Positions 11,333 to 23,559 of a DNA stretch of 64,000 nt are shown in pieces. This stretch comes from Nissolia schottii (lineage: Eukaryota; Streptophyta; Magnoliopsida; Fabales; Fabaceae): NCBI GenBank assembly GCA_003254905.1, contig QANU01043002.1:571347-635346 (forward strand), read 5' to 3'. Under the pieces are notes generated by a model. The model was not told where the DNA came from. It saw nothing but the letters and a program-made list of their open reading frames with translations, and did no database searches. The translations under genes were made by a program, and so were the position numbers. Position 1 is the first letter of the stretch. Each line of letters starts with the position of its first letter.

Positions 11333-12190
11333 TCAACCTTGGGAACTTACGAGTCCAGCCTGGGAATCATTCCCCAAAGAAGCAGAAGCAGAAACAGAAG
11401 CATCGTTATCATCATACTCAACAGAGAAATCCAAGAAGCCTTCCTTAGCAGCAGCAATGGCAGCATTGTTATCATAATCAGAGCCATCAAGCTGCTCAAT
11501 CTCATCATCACTCAGGAACTCCCTCAGCTTCTCCCTGTAAACCATCAACTGCTCCTCCAGGAGGCTCCTCTGCAACTCGTGCTGCGCCACCGTCCACCGC
11601 AGCGACTCGATGACCTCGTCGTCGTACTCCTGCTTCTGCTCCACCATCCTCCTGAACTGGTTCGCCTGAATCTCTATGCTGCTCTTCTCGCTCTGCAGCC
11701 GCAGGATCATCGCCATCGCCTCCTCCGCCGCCGAGGACGCCGCCACCCTCTCCTTCTCGATCTCGGCGCACGCCGCGGCGTACCTCTGCCTCTCGAACCC
11801 CACGAGTTTCCTCAGCGCCATAACGTCGAACACCTCGTCTTCAACATTCTCCTCTTCGACATCCTCCGCGTTTTTGCCCTTCTTCTTGCGCGATTTGGGC
11901 TCCAGGGGCTGGATCTTGGGTTCCTGTGGGACGAATTCGTTTAGGAGTTGGGAGTAGCGGAGGAACCTGATGGAGAAGGTGAAGATGAGGATGAGGCCGA
12001 GGAGGTTGAAGATGCGGGAGAAGTAGCCGCCGAGGAGGACGAAGCCGCAGCCGACCTCGCTGGCCTGGGCGATGAACTTGAAGGTGGAAGGGAGGTCCAT
12101 GAGGAGGCGGAGGAAGCGGTGGTAGAAGCCGAGAACGACGGAGGAAGAGTGAAACGATACCGGGAAACAGAAACGACCCAGAGTCTGCAT
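11333..12190 (-). CDS. FLOURY1-like GTD-binding (DUF593) membrane protein
   Basis: A 285-residue intronless protein. A hydrophobic stretch at about residues 47-77 (FVLLGGYFSRIFNLLGLILIF) is a likely membrane anchor. A Lys/Glu-rich linker follows (about 99-120), then the GTD-binding coiled coil at about 124-215 (MALRKLVGFERQRYAAACAEIEKE, RRMVEQKQEYDDEVIESLRW). This domain is shared by maize FLOURY1 and plant myosin-binding proteins; in those it sits on the ER or vesicle membrane and binds zein or myosin XI tails. The small size and single N-terminal anchor fit the FLO1-like subgroup better than the large MyoB receptors. The coding region is rich in GCC/CTC codons, which causes long open frames on the opposite strand (11948-12379, 11339-11944) that I treat as artefacts. 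The start at 12190 is the only ATG upstream of the anchor. Confidence 0.85.
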   Translation of the reverse strand: MQTLGRFCFPVSFHSSSVVLGFYHRFLRLLMDLPSTFKFIAQASEVGCGFVLLGGYFSRIFNLLGLILIFTFSIRFLRYSQLLNEFVPQEPKIQPLEPKSRKKKGKNAEDVEEENVEDEVFDVMALRKLVGFERQRYAAACAEIEKERVAASSAAEEAMAMILRLQSEKSSIEIQANQFRRMVEQKQEYDDEVIESLRWTVAQHELQRSLLEEQLMVYREKLREFLSDDEIEQLDGSDYDNNAAIAAAKEGFLDFSVEYDDNDASVSASASLGNDSQAGLVSSQG

Positions 12191-12480
12191 CTGGGGCCAC
12201 TACACGATCTTGACGGAAGAAGACCCAAATTAAATCAATGTATTGTATTGTATGTGACAGACAGTGTAAGAAGTGAAGAAAATGTGTGTATTACTATTTC
12301 ATCTCAGATGAGAGAGAGAGAGAGAGAGGGGGATTTTGATGTTGATGTTGTTGTTGGTGGTGGCGGAGTTGGTTATTAGTTGTGATGGTGAAGAAAGAAG
12401 GAATGAAGATGGAGGAGAACTGGGTGGGGAGGGGATTCTGAGATGGAGGCGAAGAAATAGAGGAGTGAGAGAGCATTATC
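12191..12480 (-). promoter_or_regulatory. Presumed 5'UTR and core promoter of the FLOURY1-like gene
   Basis: Read on the minus strand, this stretch is pyrimidine-rich and contains a (CT)n run (plus-strand gagaga at about 12311-12328) next to CAA-rich sequence. CT/GA microsatellites are common in plant 5' leaders. The transcription start cannot be fixed from sequence alone. Confidence 0.4.
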
Positions 12481-13899
12481 GGTTATGGTCTCATTATTAG
12501 CATTACTGTAGGACCATTTCAGACTTTAGATACCGTTGGCCCCAAAATACTCTCTCTCTCAATTCTTACGTTTCCTTTAAATAAAAAATAAAAAATAAAA
12601 AATACACCACTTAAGAATTTAGATGGTCAAAATATAAAATGCATACATAAAAATAATAAGTGTTATGAAAAATATAAGAGATAATAAACGTATAAGTTTA
12701 AAAAATACATTAATACTTTTTAAATTTAATTAAATAACAATTAATTTTAAAAAGTTTTTGTTTTAAAATCGATAACAAAAAGTGAATAAGAACGTATCAA
12801 TTAGCATTGCCCATTATTCTTACTTAATATAAGAAAATGTTACTTTTTTCCTAAATTCTAAATTTGATGTAATCAGTTATCCATTTCACAAATATCGTGG
12901 TAGTTGACTAATTACACCAAATTTAATGTCAAAATATCACTATCATTTATTATAATATGCTTATATGTTTGAAAAATTCTTGTTTGGTCACACCACTAAT
13001 GCTTTCATATTTAAACACATATTTATAGAAAAAAGGATTTTACTAAGAAGTTTTTTAAGACATTTGTTAAAAAAATTAAACAATTTTTTTAAATTAAAAA
13101 CACAAGTCTTTTAAGTTTCCAATACTATTAATGCATTAAAAATTCATTAATTTTTTATTTATTTATTTGTTGACAAGTATCCTTATATATAGCAACTTTA
13201 TAAATTTGTTAAAAGTTTCCAATACCATCAAAGTTTGAAACAAAACGCCCCCAAATATCATTTATAAATTTGATAGGAAAATAATTGATGAGTTCCATGA
13301 AAATAAATAACTTTAAACAATTACATTCAATTTATTATGATAGAGTTTTCCATAAACCTCAATTATCCTAAAATTATACATTTACGCCTCATCCTATCAT
13401 ATTTTTTTTCATAGTTAATTTCTATGCACGACACTTAATTAAACTTGATTGGGCAATGTTGTGACTTTTTTGGAGTTGTTGAACTCTTTGACCCTCTAAA
13501 AGAGACTCTAAAAAAGTCATAATATTATTGTTTAATAAAAGAATAAGAAAGTAGCTCTCAATAAACCAGCAGAAATTATAAGAATAGTGTTTGATAAATA
13601 CATTATATACTTGATTTTTAAATTTAAAAATTACTATAATACACATAAACATTAAAGAGAATAACAATGATCATTAAAATCTGATGTTATATTAATATTT
13701 TTGATGTTTAGAAAGCACAAACTAATTTTAAAAACTACTCATGAAAACTCCTAAGAATACACATTGGCTTTTAAAAGGCACCAACAAAAACACATTTGCT
13801 TTTTGTTTACCAAACTCCAAACACAAAAGAATGACTTATGTTTTTTTAGAGCAAAAACACCTCCTTAAAAAGTTTTGCCTAGGCATGGTTTGGTAATAC
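12481..13899. other. AT-rich intergenic DNA with repeat remnants
   Basis: No coding sequence was recognised. The right part (about 13475-13715) is the first copy of a ~240-bp direct duplication whose second copy lies at about 14075-14315, beyond a hAT MITE. Confidence 0.5.
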
Positions 13900-14315
13900 T
13901 AGGGTTGTCAAATGGGCGTTGCCTAAATGGACTTTTACTATTCATAAGCCGGATTTTATTTATTATTCGCAAGCTAATTTTTATACGTTTGGTCTGTCCA
14001 TTTATTGGTAAACAAGTTAGGCTCGCAATCCGGATTCATTTTGATAGTCCTAGGTAATAGTATGGCTATTTTAAAGCTCTTGAACTTTTCAACTCTCCAA
14101 AAGTTGTTATAAAAAAAGTAACAACAATATCATTTGGTAAAAGAATGAGAAAATAGCTCTTAATAAGCAAAAGATATAGGAGCAGTGTTTAGTAAATACA
14201 TTTTAAATCTAATATTTATATATAAAATTATTATAATAAACATAAACACTAAGAATAATAATCATAATCATTAAATTTTAAGGTTATATTAATATTTTAA
14301 CGATTAAAGAACATA
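13475..14315. repeat. Diverged direct duplication, ~240 bp, flanking a hAT MITE
   Basis: The copies at about 13475-13715 and 14075-14315 share a long run of matching words in the same order: aactcttt.a..ctc.aaaag, aagaat.agaaa.tagctct.aataa, agtgttt..taaatacatt, ataa.cataaacact, and gttatattaatattt. They are probably two insertions of one AT-rich family, or one older duplication. Confidence 0.55.
13900..14052. mobile_element. Small hAT-type MITE
   Basis: The left end reads tagggttgtca and the right end, reverse-complemented, reads taggactatca, giving an 11-bp terminal inverted repeat with two mismatches. The flanks are ggtaatac (13892-13899) and ggtaatag (14053-14060), an 8-bp target-site duplication with one mismatch, as expected for hAT elements. 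The 153-bp interior has no coding capacity. Its ends are related to those of the larger element at 43936-44522 (tagggatgtca). Confidence 0.72.
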
Positions 14316-15920
14316 TTGCGATTTACAAAAATTAGCAACAAAAGTGCATTTACTTTTTGTTTAACAAACACAAAAAATGACTAATATTTTTTCAGAGAAT
14401 AGACACTCTCTTTAATTTTTTTTACCAAACTAAACCTTAATGGTGCATCTGTAATTTTTTTAAGATAATAAATGTGATGGTCAATTAATATGATGATAAC
14501 TTTTTTTTAATCGTATTTAGAAATTAATTTCTTTAATGAAATGCCATTGGATATATCTTGCCGTATTTTGCTCTTTTATAAAAATCATAAATATAAGGTA
14601 AGCTACATACAATTTCAGATGTGGGCTACGTTATGTTTTTATTTATGTATTTTAATTCACTGGTATTCACACTGATGCACCCGCACAAAAGATAAACAAT
14701 CAGGGAGCTTGGGAAACAAAAAAAAGGCAGATTAAAGTGATGCAAGTAAGAAAAAAAAATTATCATATTGAGGCATTTACATATAATAAATATTAGATTA
14801 TGGTCTTTTTTTCTATAAAAAAATACCGGATTGCGTTGATTTTACTATAAATGGAAACTAAATTACTCATTGTGTTTTTTTTTCTTCTAAATCGTCATTA
14901 TCAGTTTTTATTTATTGTGAAATCATCACAATCTATTAATTTTTTTTAAAGACCTCAATCTAATATTTAGTTGTAAATTTTAAAACCTTATTACAATAAA
15001 TAATTTTTAAAATGAAAAATATGTTGACCATTAGAAAACAAGCTATGAAAGCTGAAATCAAATGTATTAAAATTGCTTGTTGTTTAAAAAAAAAAACTGA
15101 AATCTTTTCTATAGAGTAAAAATAGAAAAACTAAAATCTATGTAAGTAGTGATTGTATAAAAAATAGAGCCGTTACCATACCCCCTTTGCTTGCACGTCA
15201 AAAGTTTGTGTCTTCATTTATATTGTTTGTTTAGTTTTAAGTCTGATAAACTAAAATCGACTTTGAAAAGTAAGTCATTTTATTTAATTATTTTTCTGTT
15301 TATTAAATTTAAGATTGTAACCCCAAACATAAGTTTAACAACTTACCCACAAAATTGCTTTTTAGTTTAAGTTTAAAGTTTAAAAATTAAAATTGAATTT
15401 TTAACTTTTGAAAAAGCAATCTGTCTTTCTCTCTGCCTCAATCCTCTTCATTATCTACTATACCCATCCTCATTACTCCTCTTCATCCATTTTTTTCACC
15501 CAATATTAATCTCTTCACCATCCTCATTACTCTCTACTTATCCACCAACACAAATCAATCCCCTTAAATATAACCTATGTTTTCACTCACCATTTAAAGA
15601 AGACAACCAGTTAGTTACTATATGGTATAATTTAAGTAACATGTTACGATTTATCATCAGACTTTGTGTTATATAGATAAGTCCCACCCAAAGAGGGAAG
15701 GTAGATGAAGCCCAAAGGCTAAACAAGAACAGAACACATGCAATTCAGAAACAACCAAAATACAAGAGAACAAGAGAATACACCACCAAAATAATAAAAC
15801 CAGAAACATCTATGAGGCAGTAACCGCGTCCGCAACCAAAGCTGAGCACATTCAAAACACCAAAATCGTCGAGGCTTGCAAATTCACCGGCAGAATTGAC
15901 AACATCGTGGACATCTTTAA
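14316..15920. other. AT-rich intergenic DNA
   Basis: No gene was recognised. The block at about 15660-15910 is less AT-rich (cgtccgcaaccaaagctgag, caaaatcgtcgaggcttg) and might be a fragment of a retroelement or gene, but no protein could be identified in any frame. Confidence 0.45.
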
Positions 15921-16054
15921 GGTTGTGTTTGGTTAGGGATATAAGATTAAAATACAGAGATATAGAGACAAAGACATAAAAATCAAATCTTGCATTCAGT
16001 TTTCAACTTTTCATTATGTTTGGTGACATTATACAACACACAATTTATTGTATA

Positions 16055-16363
16055 GGTTAAATAAGTTTTTGGTCTTTAATAAATTTCAAATTTTGGATTT
16101 TATCCTTAATTAAAAAAAAAGGATTGCATCCCTGATAAACTTTTTTGCTTGGATTTCATCTCTACCGTCAAATTGAGGTATTAATTGCTGACATGACCAA
16201 ATTAACGGCTACATTAGCAATTAAGGATCAAAACCAAAATAAATTTTTTTATCGAAGACAAAATCCTAAAAAAAAATTTATTAAAGGCAAAAGCAAAATT
16301 AAAATATATTAAGGACCAAAAGCAAAATTTAGAAGTTCTTAGGGGTCAAAAAATTATTTAACC
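16055..16363. mobile_element. MITE, ggttaaata family
   Basis: The left end is ggttaaataagtttttggtc and the right end, reverse-complemented, is gggttaaataattttttgac. Subterminal words (ccttaataaattt, aaattttgg) match inverted on both sides. The interior carries tgacatgaccaaattaacgg, which recurs in other members. No convincing target-site duplication was found. Confidence 0.6.
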
Positions 16364-19250
16364 CTTAAAAATTAATTTAGATTTTTTTAATGTATTTATA
16401 TATTTATTTATTTTGAAAAATAAAAAATGTCACCCTTGATATTTTAATTAAATGACCCTTCATTTCATTCCTGTAACAAAATGAACACTGTTTAATCAAA
16501 TAACACTCCACCCTATTTTCTCAAATTAGTAAAAAAAATTACTTTTAACTTTAAATAAAAAAACATAAGTTTTAAAATAATAATAAATTATTCAATAAAA
16601 TAATCTCAATTATTTGAATTTAAAATATATATTTTATGAGATTAATATAATTATTTGGATTCAATAATAAAAATAAGTTAAAAAAATTTCTAAAAGATTT
16701 TGGTCTAATTTACGTTAGGCTTGAATTAAATATTTTGTGAGAACTTTTAATTTTTAATATTATCTGAAAAAAATTTCATGTTTAAGTTCGTAAAGTATTT
16801 ATATACAATTTTTAATAGTGTCTTTATAGAAATAATAAAATAAATAAATAAAAATATTTCAAAAATAGAGTAATAAATTGTATCTTTATATAAGTCAATA
16901 AATTTTTATTTTTTAGACTTTAAATAAAATTAATTAATATAATATAATATAAATTTAAATTTAAAGTTAATAAAATATTATTTAATAAAATAATCTTAAA
17001 TTTTCAAATTCAAAGTATATTTCTAATATTTTAAATTTTAAATTTTTTAATTGAATATTTATGTTAAAAAAATTAACTTATTTATTAAATAATTTAACTC
17101 AAAGCTATAATAAATAAGTTCAAATTTCTCATCATTATCTCTTAGCTTATTTTTATTAGTAAATCAAATAGTATATAAATATAAATAATAATAGTAATTC
17201 CATAATATATATATATATATATATTAAAATCAAAGAGTTTATATTATTTTATTAAATAATATATATTTTTTATATTTATATTATATTGATTGATTTTATT
17301 TAAATTTTTTTAAAAATAATTAAAAAATAGGTAGAATGTCATCTGGTTAAATGTGTGAAGTGTTCATTTTTTTTTATAAGAATAGGATAGAGTGTTATTT
17401 AGTTAAATATTAAGAGTGATATCTTTTTATTTATCAAGATAAATAAGTATATAAATACATGAAAAAAATACAATCATTTAAAATTAAAGGGTTAAATAAT
17501 TTTTTGATGATTAATAAATTTTAATTTTTTTGTCCGTAATAAATTGTAAAGTTTGCTTTTGTCCTTTTTTTCCGATGGTTAAAATTCATTGGTTTTTTCT
17601 TTGGTACCAAAGTTTATATGAAGGTACTGATACCTTATTATATTTGAACGATTGTGATTCATTTACAAATTTAAAACAATAAATAATTTGAGTTAGTGGG
17701 ACACTTGGTGAAATCTTAAATGTTATGATACCGAGACCCTTAAATTTGTAGGGTACCAGAGAAATCTCTAATTCATTAGACAAAGCATCGAGAAAATAAT
17801 TAAACATTAAATACATTTAAATCAAGCTACTAAGACTCAACAATACTTAGTAAAAATCGGCTAATACTCGTTAAAACCTCTCGAAAAAATTTAATTGAAT
17901 AAACTCCTAAAGTTTTGAAAGAGAAAAGAGTAGCCAACCAGTGCCAATTAAAGCAACACAACACTTATAGCAAACAAAATCAGTGTCAGACACTGGTTCA
18001 GTGTAAAACTACTTACTCAAAATTAAAAACTCACGGATACTGAAAATCTAACACAAAGCATCTCTAAAAAGCCTAGTATTCTACTTACTTCTCTGTATTC
18101 AAAATCAAATCAGTATTTTCCCAAGATAATTCATCGCTGCCCCAATCCTTTTTGACAAAATCCTCTAAATCTTTGATTTCTTAGTCTAATAAAAAACCTT
18201 GAAATCAACTTACTTATGCAATACCACTCATCTAACCACAGGGACTTTTACACTGACCACTCAGCTCCCTCTCGATCCATGATACACTTATAACCTTGTC
18301 GAGCCCTTTGTTTTTTGCTCACAATTCTCTTCTGCTTCGCTTGCTTCGGCTCTTTCTTTCTTGTTTCCTTTCTGACTCGTTGTCTCTTTTCCAGTATAGA
18401 CACAACTCAATCTTCTTTTTGTGCCCTGAACCCAAGTTTCTTCATTAGATTCCAGCTATCATTGGCCACCGTCTTAAATTCTTCGTCTTCCTCACTTACT
18501 TCATCACCAGAGCTTTGGCATTCAAGGTTTTGAGTTTCACTCACATGGTCATTTGACACTCTGGCAAAACAGAAATACCAAACAAATGGACAAAAATTAT
18601 GATTGTTTACTGAGACAAATACAAAAATTTCTCTCTCAAGACATAAAATTTGTATATTGGTTGTACCTCCATTTACAAGACACGAAGACATAACCTTTTA
18701 GAGTAGAATAATGTGTTTTTTTAATGTAATAAAATTATTTTAAGTCATTTAAAGTATATTTTCCATTTTTTCTCTATTAAACCAAACAATATATAAATAT
18801 GAATAAGTGTATTTTATATGCTATTATCAAATAGAATACAAGATTAAATTGTATATCTCTATTTTAATTTTGTTTCAACAACCAAACACTGCCTTCTCAA
18901 AATGAGTCCACATGTGTGTTACGAAGCCAGATGGAGGAGTAGGGTCAGATCCCCCCTAGGTTGCTCGCATTGGCATCGTCTCACCCCATTCAAATTTTCC
19001 CGACCCACAAGTGTTGAGTTTTGCAGGTTCAATTCCGACCCAAAGCCAGGTGGAAAGGGAAAGGACCAGATCGAACAGTTTGATGGACTAAGGGTGTGGT
19101 TTTCTTCCTCACTCAACATGTTTTGTTGGGCCTCATTGTGTTGGGATCTAACCAGATGAGCTCAAGCCATCAATGTATCTCTATCCTCCCCCATCCATCT
19201 CGTATGCCTATTGAGATTCACATCATCCACCGCCTCAAAATAAGCATCCT

Positions 19251-19513
19251 GGTAACATTATTTTGTTTATGATAAAATTTATATTTTGGTTTTCATCCTT
19301 AATCTAGCAGTCAACTTAGTCACATTATCATAATCTCTCCACGTGGACATGTTGACATAGATAAGATAATTGTTACGTAAGTAGTTAACAATCCAACGGG
19401 ACAGTAAGGATGAAATCCAAATAAAATAATTTATTAGGGATGCAATCAATTTTTTTTATTAAGGACAATAACCAAAATTTGAAATTTATTAAGGATTAAA
19501 AACTTATTTAACC
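19251..19513. mobile_element. MITE, ggttaaata family
   Basis: The right end, reverse-complemented (ggttaaataagtttttaatc, then ccttaataaatttcaaattttgg), is nearly the same over more than 100 bases as the left half of the element at 16055. The left end at 19251 (ggtaacattattttg, then ttatattttggttttcatcc) is a diverged inverted copy. A G10 run lies just outside at 19611-19620. Confidence 0.6.
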
Positions 19514-20370
19514 TTTATTATATCTATATCTTGTTTAGTTTTATGATGCCAAGACAAAAAAAAAATATGATAAAAGACATGAAATACCCTTTTATAAATT
19601 AGTTGAAAAAGGGGGGGGGGAAAAAGAAGTAAAAGGGGATATGAGAGGAATCAATTGCTTCTTCTTCTTCCTTCTTCGTCTTCGTGTTCCTCATTTTGCA
19701 TCTCATGTTGTTGCTTCGTCTCCGCCATCGAGCTCGACTTTGTATTGCCATGTTTATACCGCTGCTTCTCAAGCCAAATATACCCGCTGCTTCATGCTTT
19801 TCACACTATTGTTGTGTCATGTTGTGCCGCCATCAATTTTGGCTTTGCGGATTGACGTTACCATCGCTAGAGCTTTCGTCGTGGTGGTCTCAACCACGAT
19901 TAAGGGCTCATTGTCGAGGTTGGAGTTGCCTCCGTCGTTCCAACCTTTGCTCATATCTGGCTCCACGTGTATATATGGCTTCACTTCGTCTTCTGCTTTT
20001 TTTGTTTTGTTGATCTGATTGTTGTTGTTGCTGTTGAGAGTATGGAGTTGGTGGATTTGGAGGTGGTGGTAATGGGTGTGGGGGATTTGACGGTGGCGGT
20101 GACTTGGTGGTTGGTTTGCGGATGGTGGTTGGGTTGGGCTTGGTGGTGTCAAAGGTAAAGTTGTCAATAATAAAATATGACATGGCCAAAATGAAAATAA
20201 AAAATTTCATTCAAATTGAGTCTTCGTCCCCTATCTCTATGTCCCAACGAAATGGAGATATAAAAAATAAATTAATTTTTTATCTTGGTACATATGTTTT
20301 TGTACATGTCTTTATAATTAAACAGGATTTTGTATCTTGTGTCTTGTACTCACAACCAAACGCAACCTAA

Positions 20371-21397
20371 TAACTGAATGAACACGCCAAACCTCTGAGT
20401 GGGTTTGGATTAGAGTTTGCAAACCGGAGTTTGCTCAAACATGATTCTGTAAAATTAATTTTGGTCATGAGTTAGTGCTAACATGATTTATGTTTGGGTA
20501 CTTTTATATCAAAATTGATTATGACAGAATGAATATTGTTTGGACAATGTAAATCAATAAAACCTTTAAGTGTATAATTACTAAAAAGGGTACAAACTTT
20601 ATATTTTACTTTAATGCTATCCTTTTATTTGATTCAAAATCACTTATTTTGTAAAATTATTGAAAAGGGTATATATATATAAATATTATAATTTATTTTT
20701 TCATTATTCTTAAATATATTTTAATAAATTAATTAATTAATTTACAAAAAAATTATTGTGCATAAAATAACATTTTTACGAAAGATATATATTTTTTGTG
20801 TAATTACCTAAATAATGTATGATACTTTCGCTGATATTATTGGTACTAAATTATTTTCTCTTTCAACGAAAATTTATGTAAGGATTTGATTATCCAGCTG
20901 AGTCATAATTCAAAAGGTTAGAAATGTCCAAAAATTTTCAACGGGATTTGATGAAGCACTAATGCAACAAATTTTGTGCTTGTTTAGTTATTTGTTTGAG
21001 TGGTTTAAACTTAAGTTTTGTGAAATGAAAATGAGTTTAAATAATAGTCATTTTATTTATTTATTTTTCTGTTTACAAAATGTTTGTCAACTGAAACCAA
21101 AAGTTACTTTTTAATTTAGCTTTTAAAATTAAAAAAAGAAAGTTATTTTTTTAACCTGAATAAAGCTCTCTCTCACATTTATACTATATTAATTAACCTT
21201 AAAATTATGCTATGTCCTTTTTTATAATTCCATTTTCAAAATACTTTTGCTTTATCTCGTCAAAATAAAAATAATTCTCTCAATTTTACTTTTAAAATAT
21301 TCAAATCAAATAAAAAATAATTATTTCAAACTTAATTATTTTAAAAATAATTCTTCTAAATTTAATTTATTTAAAAGTTAAACCAAGGAACCCTAGA
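20371..21397. other. AT-rich intergenic DNA
   Basis: The sequence looks like decayed non-coding repeat. The gagtttgcaaaccggagtttgc motif near 20413 forms a short inverted repeat. No protein was recognised. Confidence 0.4.
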
Positions 21398-21411
21398 AAG
21401 TACTGAAACAA

Positions 21412-21596
21412 TTTTTTTTGGTTTGTCTGCCCAATTCCAAGGCTTCATCTTGACTAATTTGGGTCGACCTGAGTCGCGCAACTGACTGTGGCGGGTGAGT
21501 CTCTCAACAGGGATAACTGCATACACAAGATCTCAAACCTTAGACTTGCTTAAGCGATACCAAACCACTTACCACTTGAACCAATCCTTGTTAGTG
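21412..21596 (-). mobile_element. tRNA-derived SINE
   Basis: Read on the minus strand, the element starts near 21596 with a pol III promoter-like region (A box in ttcaagtggtaagtgg, B box in aggtttgagatc about 45 bases on). It continues with a tRNA-unrelated body and ends in an A8 tail (T8 on the plus strand at 21412-21419). It is flanked by aagtactgaaacaa (21398-21411) and aagtattgaaacaa (21597-21610), a 14-bp target-site duplication with one mismatch. The size of 185 bp fits plant SINEs. Confidence 0.78.
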
Positions 21597-21610
21597 AAGT
21601 ATTGAAACAA

Positions 21611-23559
21611 TGATGTGTTGTGTTCAAGAACGAGGGAACAGAGGTTAGGATGTCATGAACACGTATCCAAACATACTCAAGAGTTGTCAATAACCACTAC
21701 AATTGGAACTATCAGAGCAATTTGTAACCTCTCAGTCTCAAAAGAATAGACACCAAATGAAATCTACATACAAATGAATGAGATTTTAATATAATTCACA
21801 CTTTAAAAAAATTATATTCAATGATGAATATATGTGCTAGCATGATTTCTAACATATAAATAAATATAAATTAGTGGATTGCAACTGTTTTGGTGCTAAT
21901 AAAAAAAATTAAATACAATGAATTTGTGAGAAAAAAAACCTTTTTTGCTTAAAATAAATTGCTAAAACTGCACCTACAAAAACTGCTAGAAACTATCAAA
22001 CATGTATAAAAAGGCAAAATTGTAAATAAAAGACAACGAAGAGGGATTGTTATGTGAGGGGTATATGTTGGGAGGAGTGTTTAAAAAGTCTTAAATTAGT
22101 TAGGAAATGACTAAGTGAAGAGTTTATAAGTGAAAAAACCCATAAATTTATTGTCTTAAGATTTTGGATTAAGATGTAACGTTCGACTCGTACACTCTAT
22201 AAAAAGCAACTGATTCTTCTCCATGCTTTTATAGAAGTAATCAAGATAACATTTTTAATGTTTTTTTATTAATGGTTAAAATTATTCTTTTGTAATGGGG
22301 TGTGATTGAGCAGAAGGGGTTCATCTTCTATCAATCAAATGTTAAGAGTTCAATTTTTAACTTTAGGTATGAAACAATTCTAAATATCCAAATTAGCCAT
22401 TTTATTTTTATAGGTACATACAAGGAGATTGGTTATCAATCTATTTTTATTTTCAATATTAAAAAAGGATTGTAAAAATAAACAACATTTGAATTATTTC
22501 TCTCGTAACAATTTAAAAAACAAGGCAACATAAAAGTAAACAATTTTTTTTTTGTGCGCAGAGTAACACAATTTTGAATAATTATTATTAGTACCAATAC
22601 AATATCTAAAAAAGATTAAAAATAAATCAAACAGAGTTTTCAAAAAACTGCATGCAAGTGGGACTGATATGTTTGAGTTTGTCCACAACTCATCTCCATC
22701 GAAGTCCTAGAAAATATTCTTCAAAAGAAACAAATGTGTATCCAACCCTATCCCTATTTGTCAATTTCCAATTCCTTTGCCCAATATCAATCCAGTCCAA
22801 TTTTTTTTTTTTTTTTGTGAATTATTTTCATAGGTTGCGTTTATTTACATTTTATTTTGACTAGTTTGTATTAATTTTAGTTTTTAACTCATTTAAAAAA
22901 ATTGAAAAGAGTGTTCTTGAAGTTTTAATTTTTCAAAAAACTCTTATTCAATTGTTTCAAAGTTTCTTTAGTCAAGTGTGTTACATTTTCTAAAGACTGT
23001 TAGTGAAATGAGTAATGGCAAAAGATTCAGTGCCATGCCAATAAATTCTTTTTATGCTGGATCCTATCAACAAAGTCTCAGAAGTGTCATGCAAAAGCCT
23101 TATCCGAAAGATCACATCCCTGTTGGGAACCGGAATCAGAAAAGGATGACTGCATCAATATTTAAAGAATTGACCTATAATGCGATACGAACAACAAAAA
23201 CTAAATATAGTACACATCTGGACTAGAGTAGACAATGCAAATATGCACAACACTGTTGTTACTTGCAAGTTGCTGCAGCCAACATGCGATTCTAAAATAA
23301 GCGATGGTGTAAATTCAAAAATAAACCGGTGTTCCAAAATGTGTATATATGAAATATGAAATACCGTTTACATGGTGTGTGTGGGACTTTTAAAATAACA
23401 GAGAGAAGACTCAAGGTAACACACTAACACATAATTAAAAATTGCACTGTAACAATGAATGGAAATTAATCTCAAAGAGACCTGCGGAAAAAAAAATGCT
23501 GAAAGAATGTGAGACATGCAGATTGTTTTCTTGGGGTAGACCGGAGGGCCTGGGATGCA
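21611..23559. other. Intergenic region upstream of UTP18
   Basis: AT-rich sequence. A ~50-bp word block at 22141-22190 (cataaattta, cttaagattttgga, gactcg) recurs at 54497-54545. An open frame of 82 codons at 22978-23226 has no recognisable similarity and no supporting features; I do not call it a gene. Confidence 0.45.

Larger units (their letters stand above)
15921..20367. mobile_element. Harbinger/Tourist-like inverted-repeat frame with nested insertions
   Basis: The left end is ggttgtgtttggtt (15921) and the right end, reverse-complemented, is ggttgcgtttggtt (ending 20367), a 13/14 match. Both ends are flanked by TAA (15918-15920 and 20368-20370), the usual target of PIF/Harbinger elements. 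A third related end lies near 18893 (ggcagtgtttggttg on the minus strand), so more than one insertion is stacked here. Inside are ggttaaata-family MITEs at 16055-16363 and 19251-19513. No transposase frame is visible. A 3-bp AT-rich duplication is weak evidence on its own, so the outer pairing is tentative. Confidence 0.5.

Noticed and set aside
11948-12379. 143-codon Glu/Asp-rich frame antisense to the FLOURY1-like gene (also 11339-11944 and 11841-12200)
   Set aside because: Low-complexity mirror of the FLOURY1-like coding sequence and its CT-rich leader; the sense frame contains a known domain.
22978-23226. 82-codon frame upstream of UTP18
   Set aside because: No similarity recognised, no splice or promoter context, and the AT-rich surroundings make a chance frame plausible.
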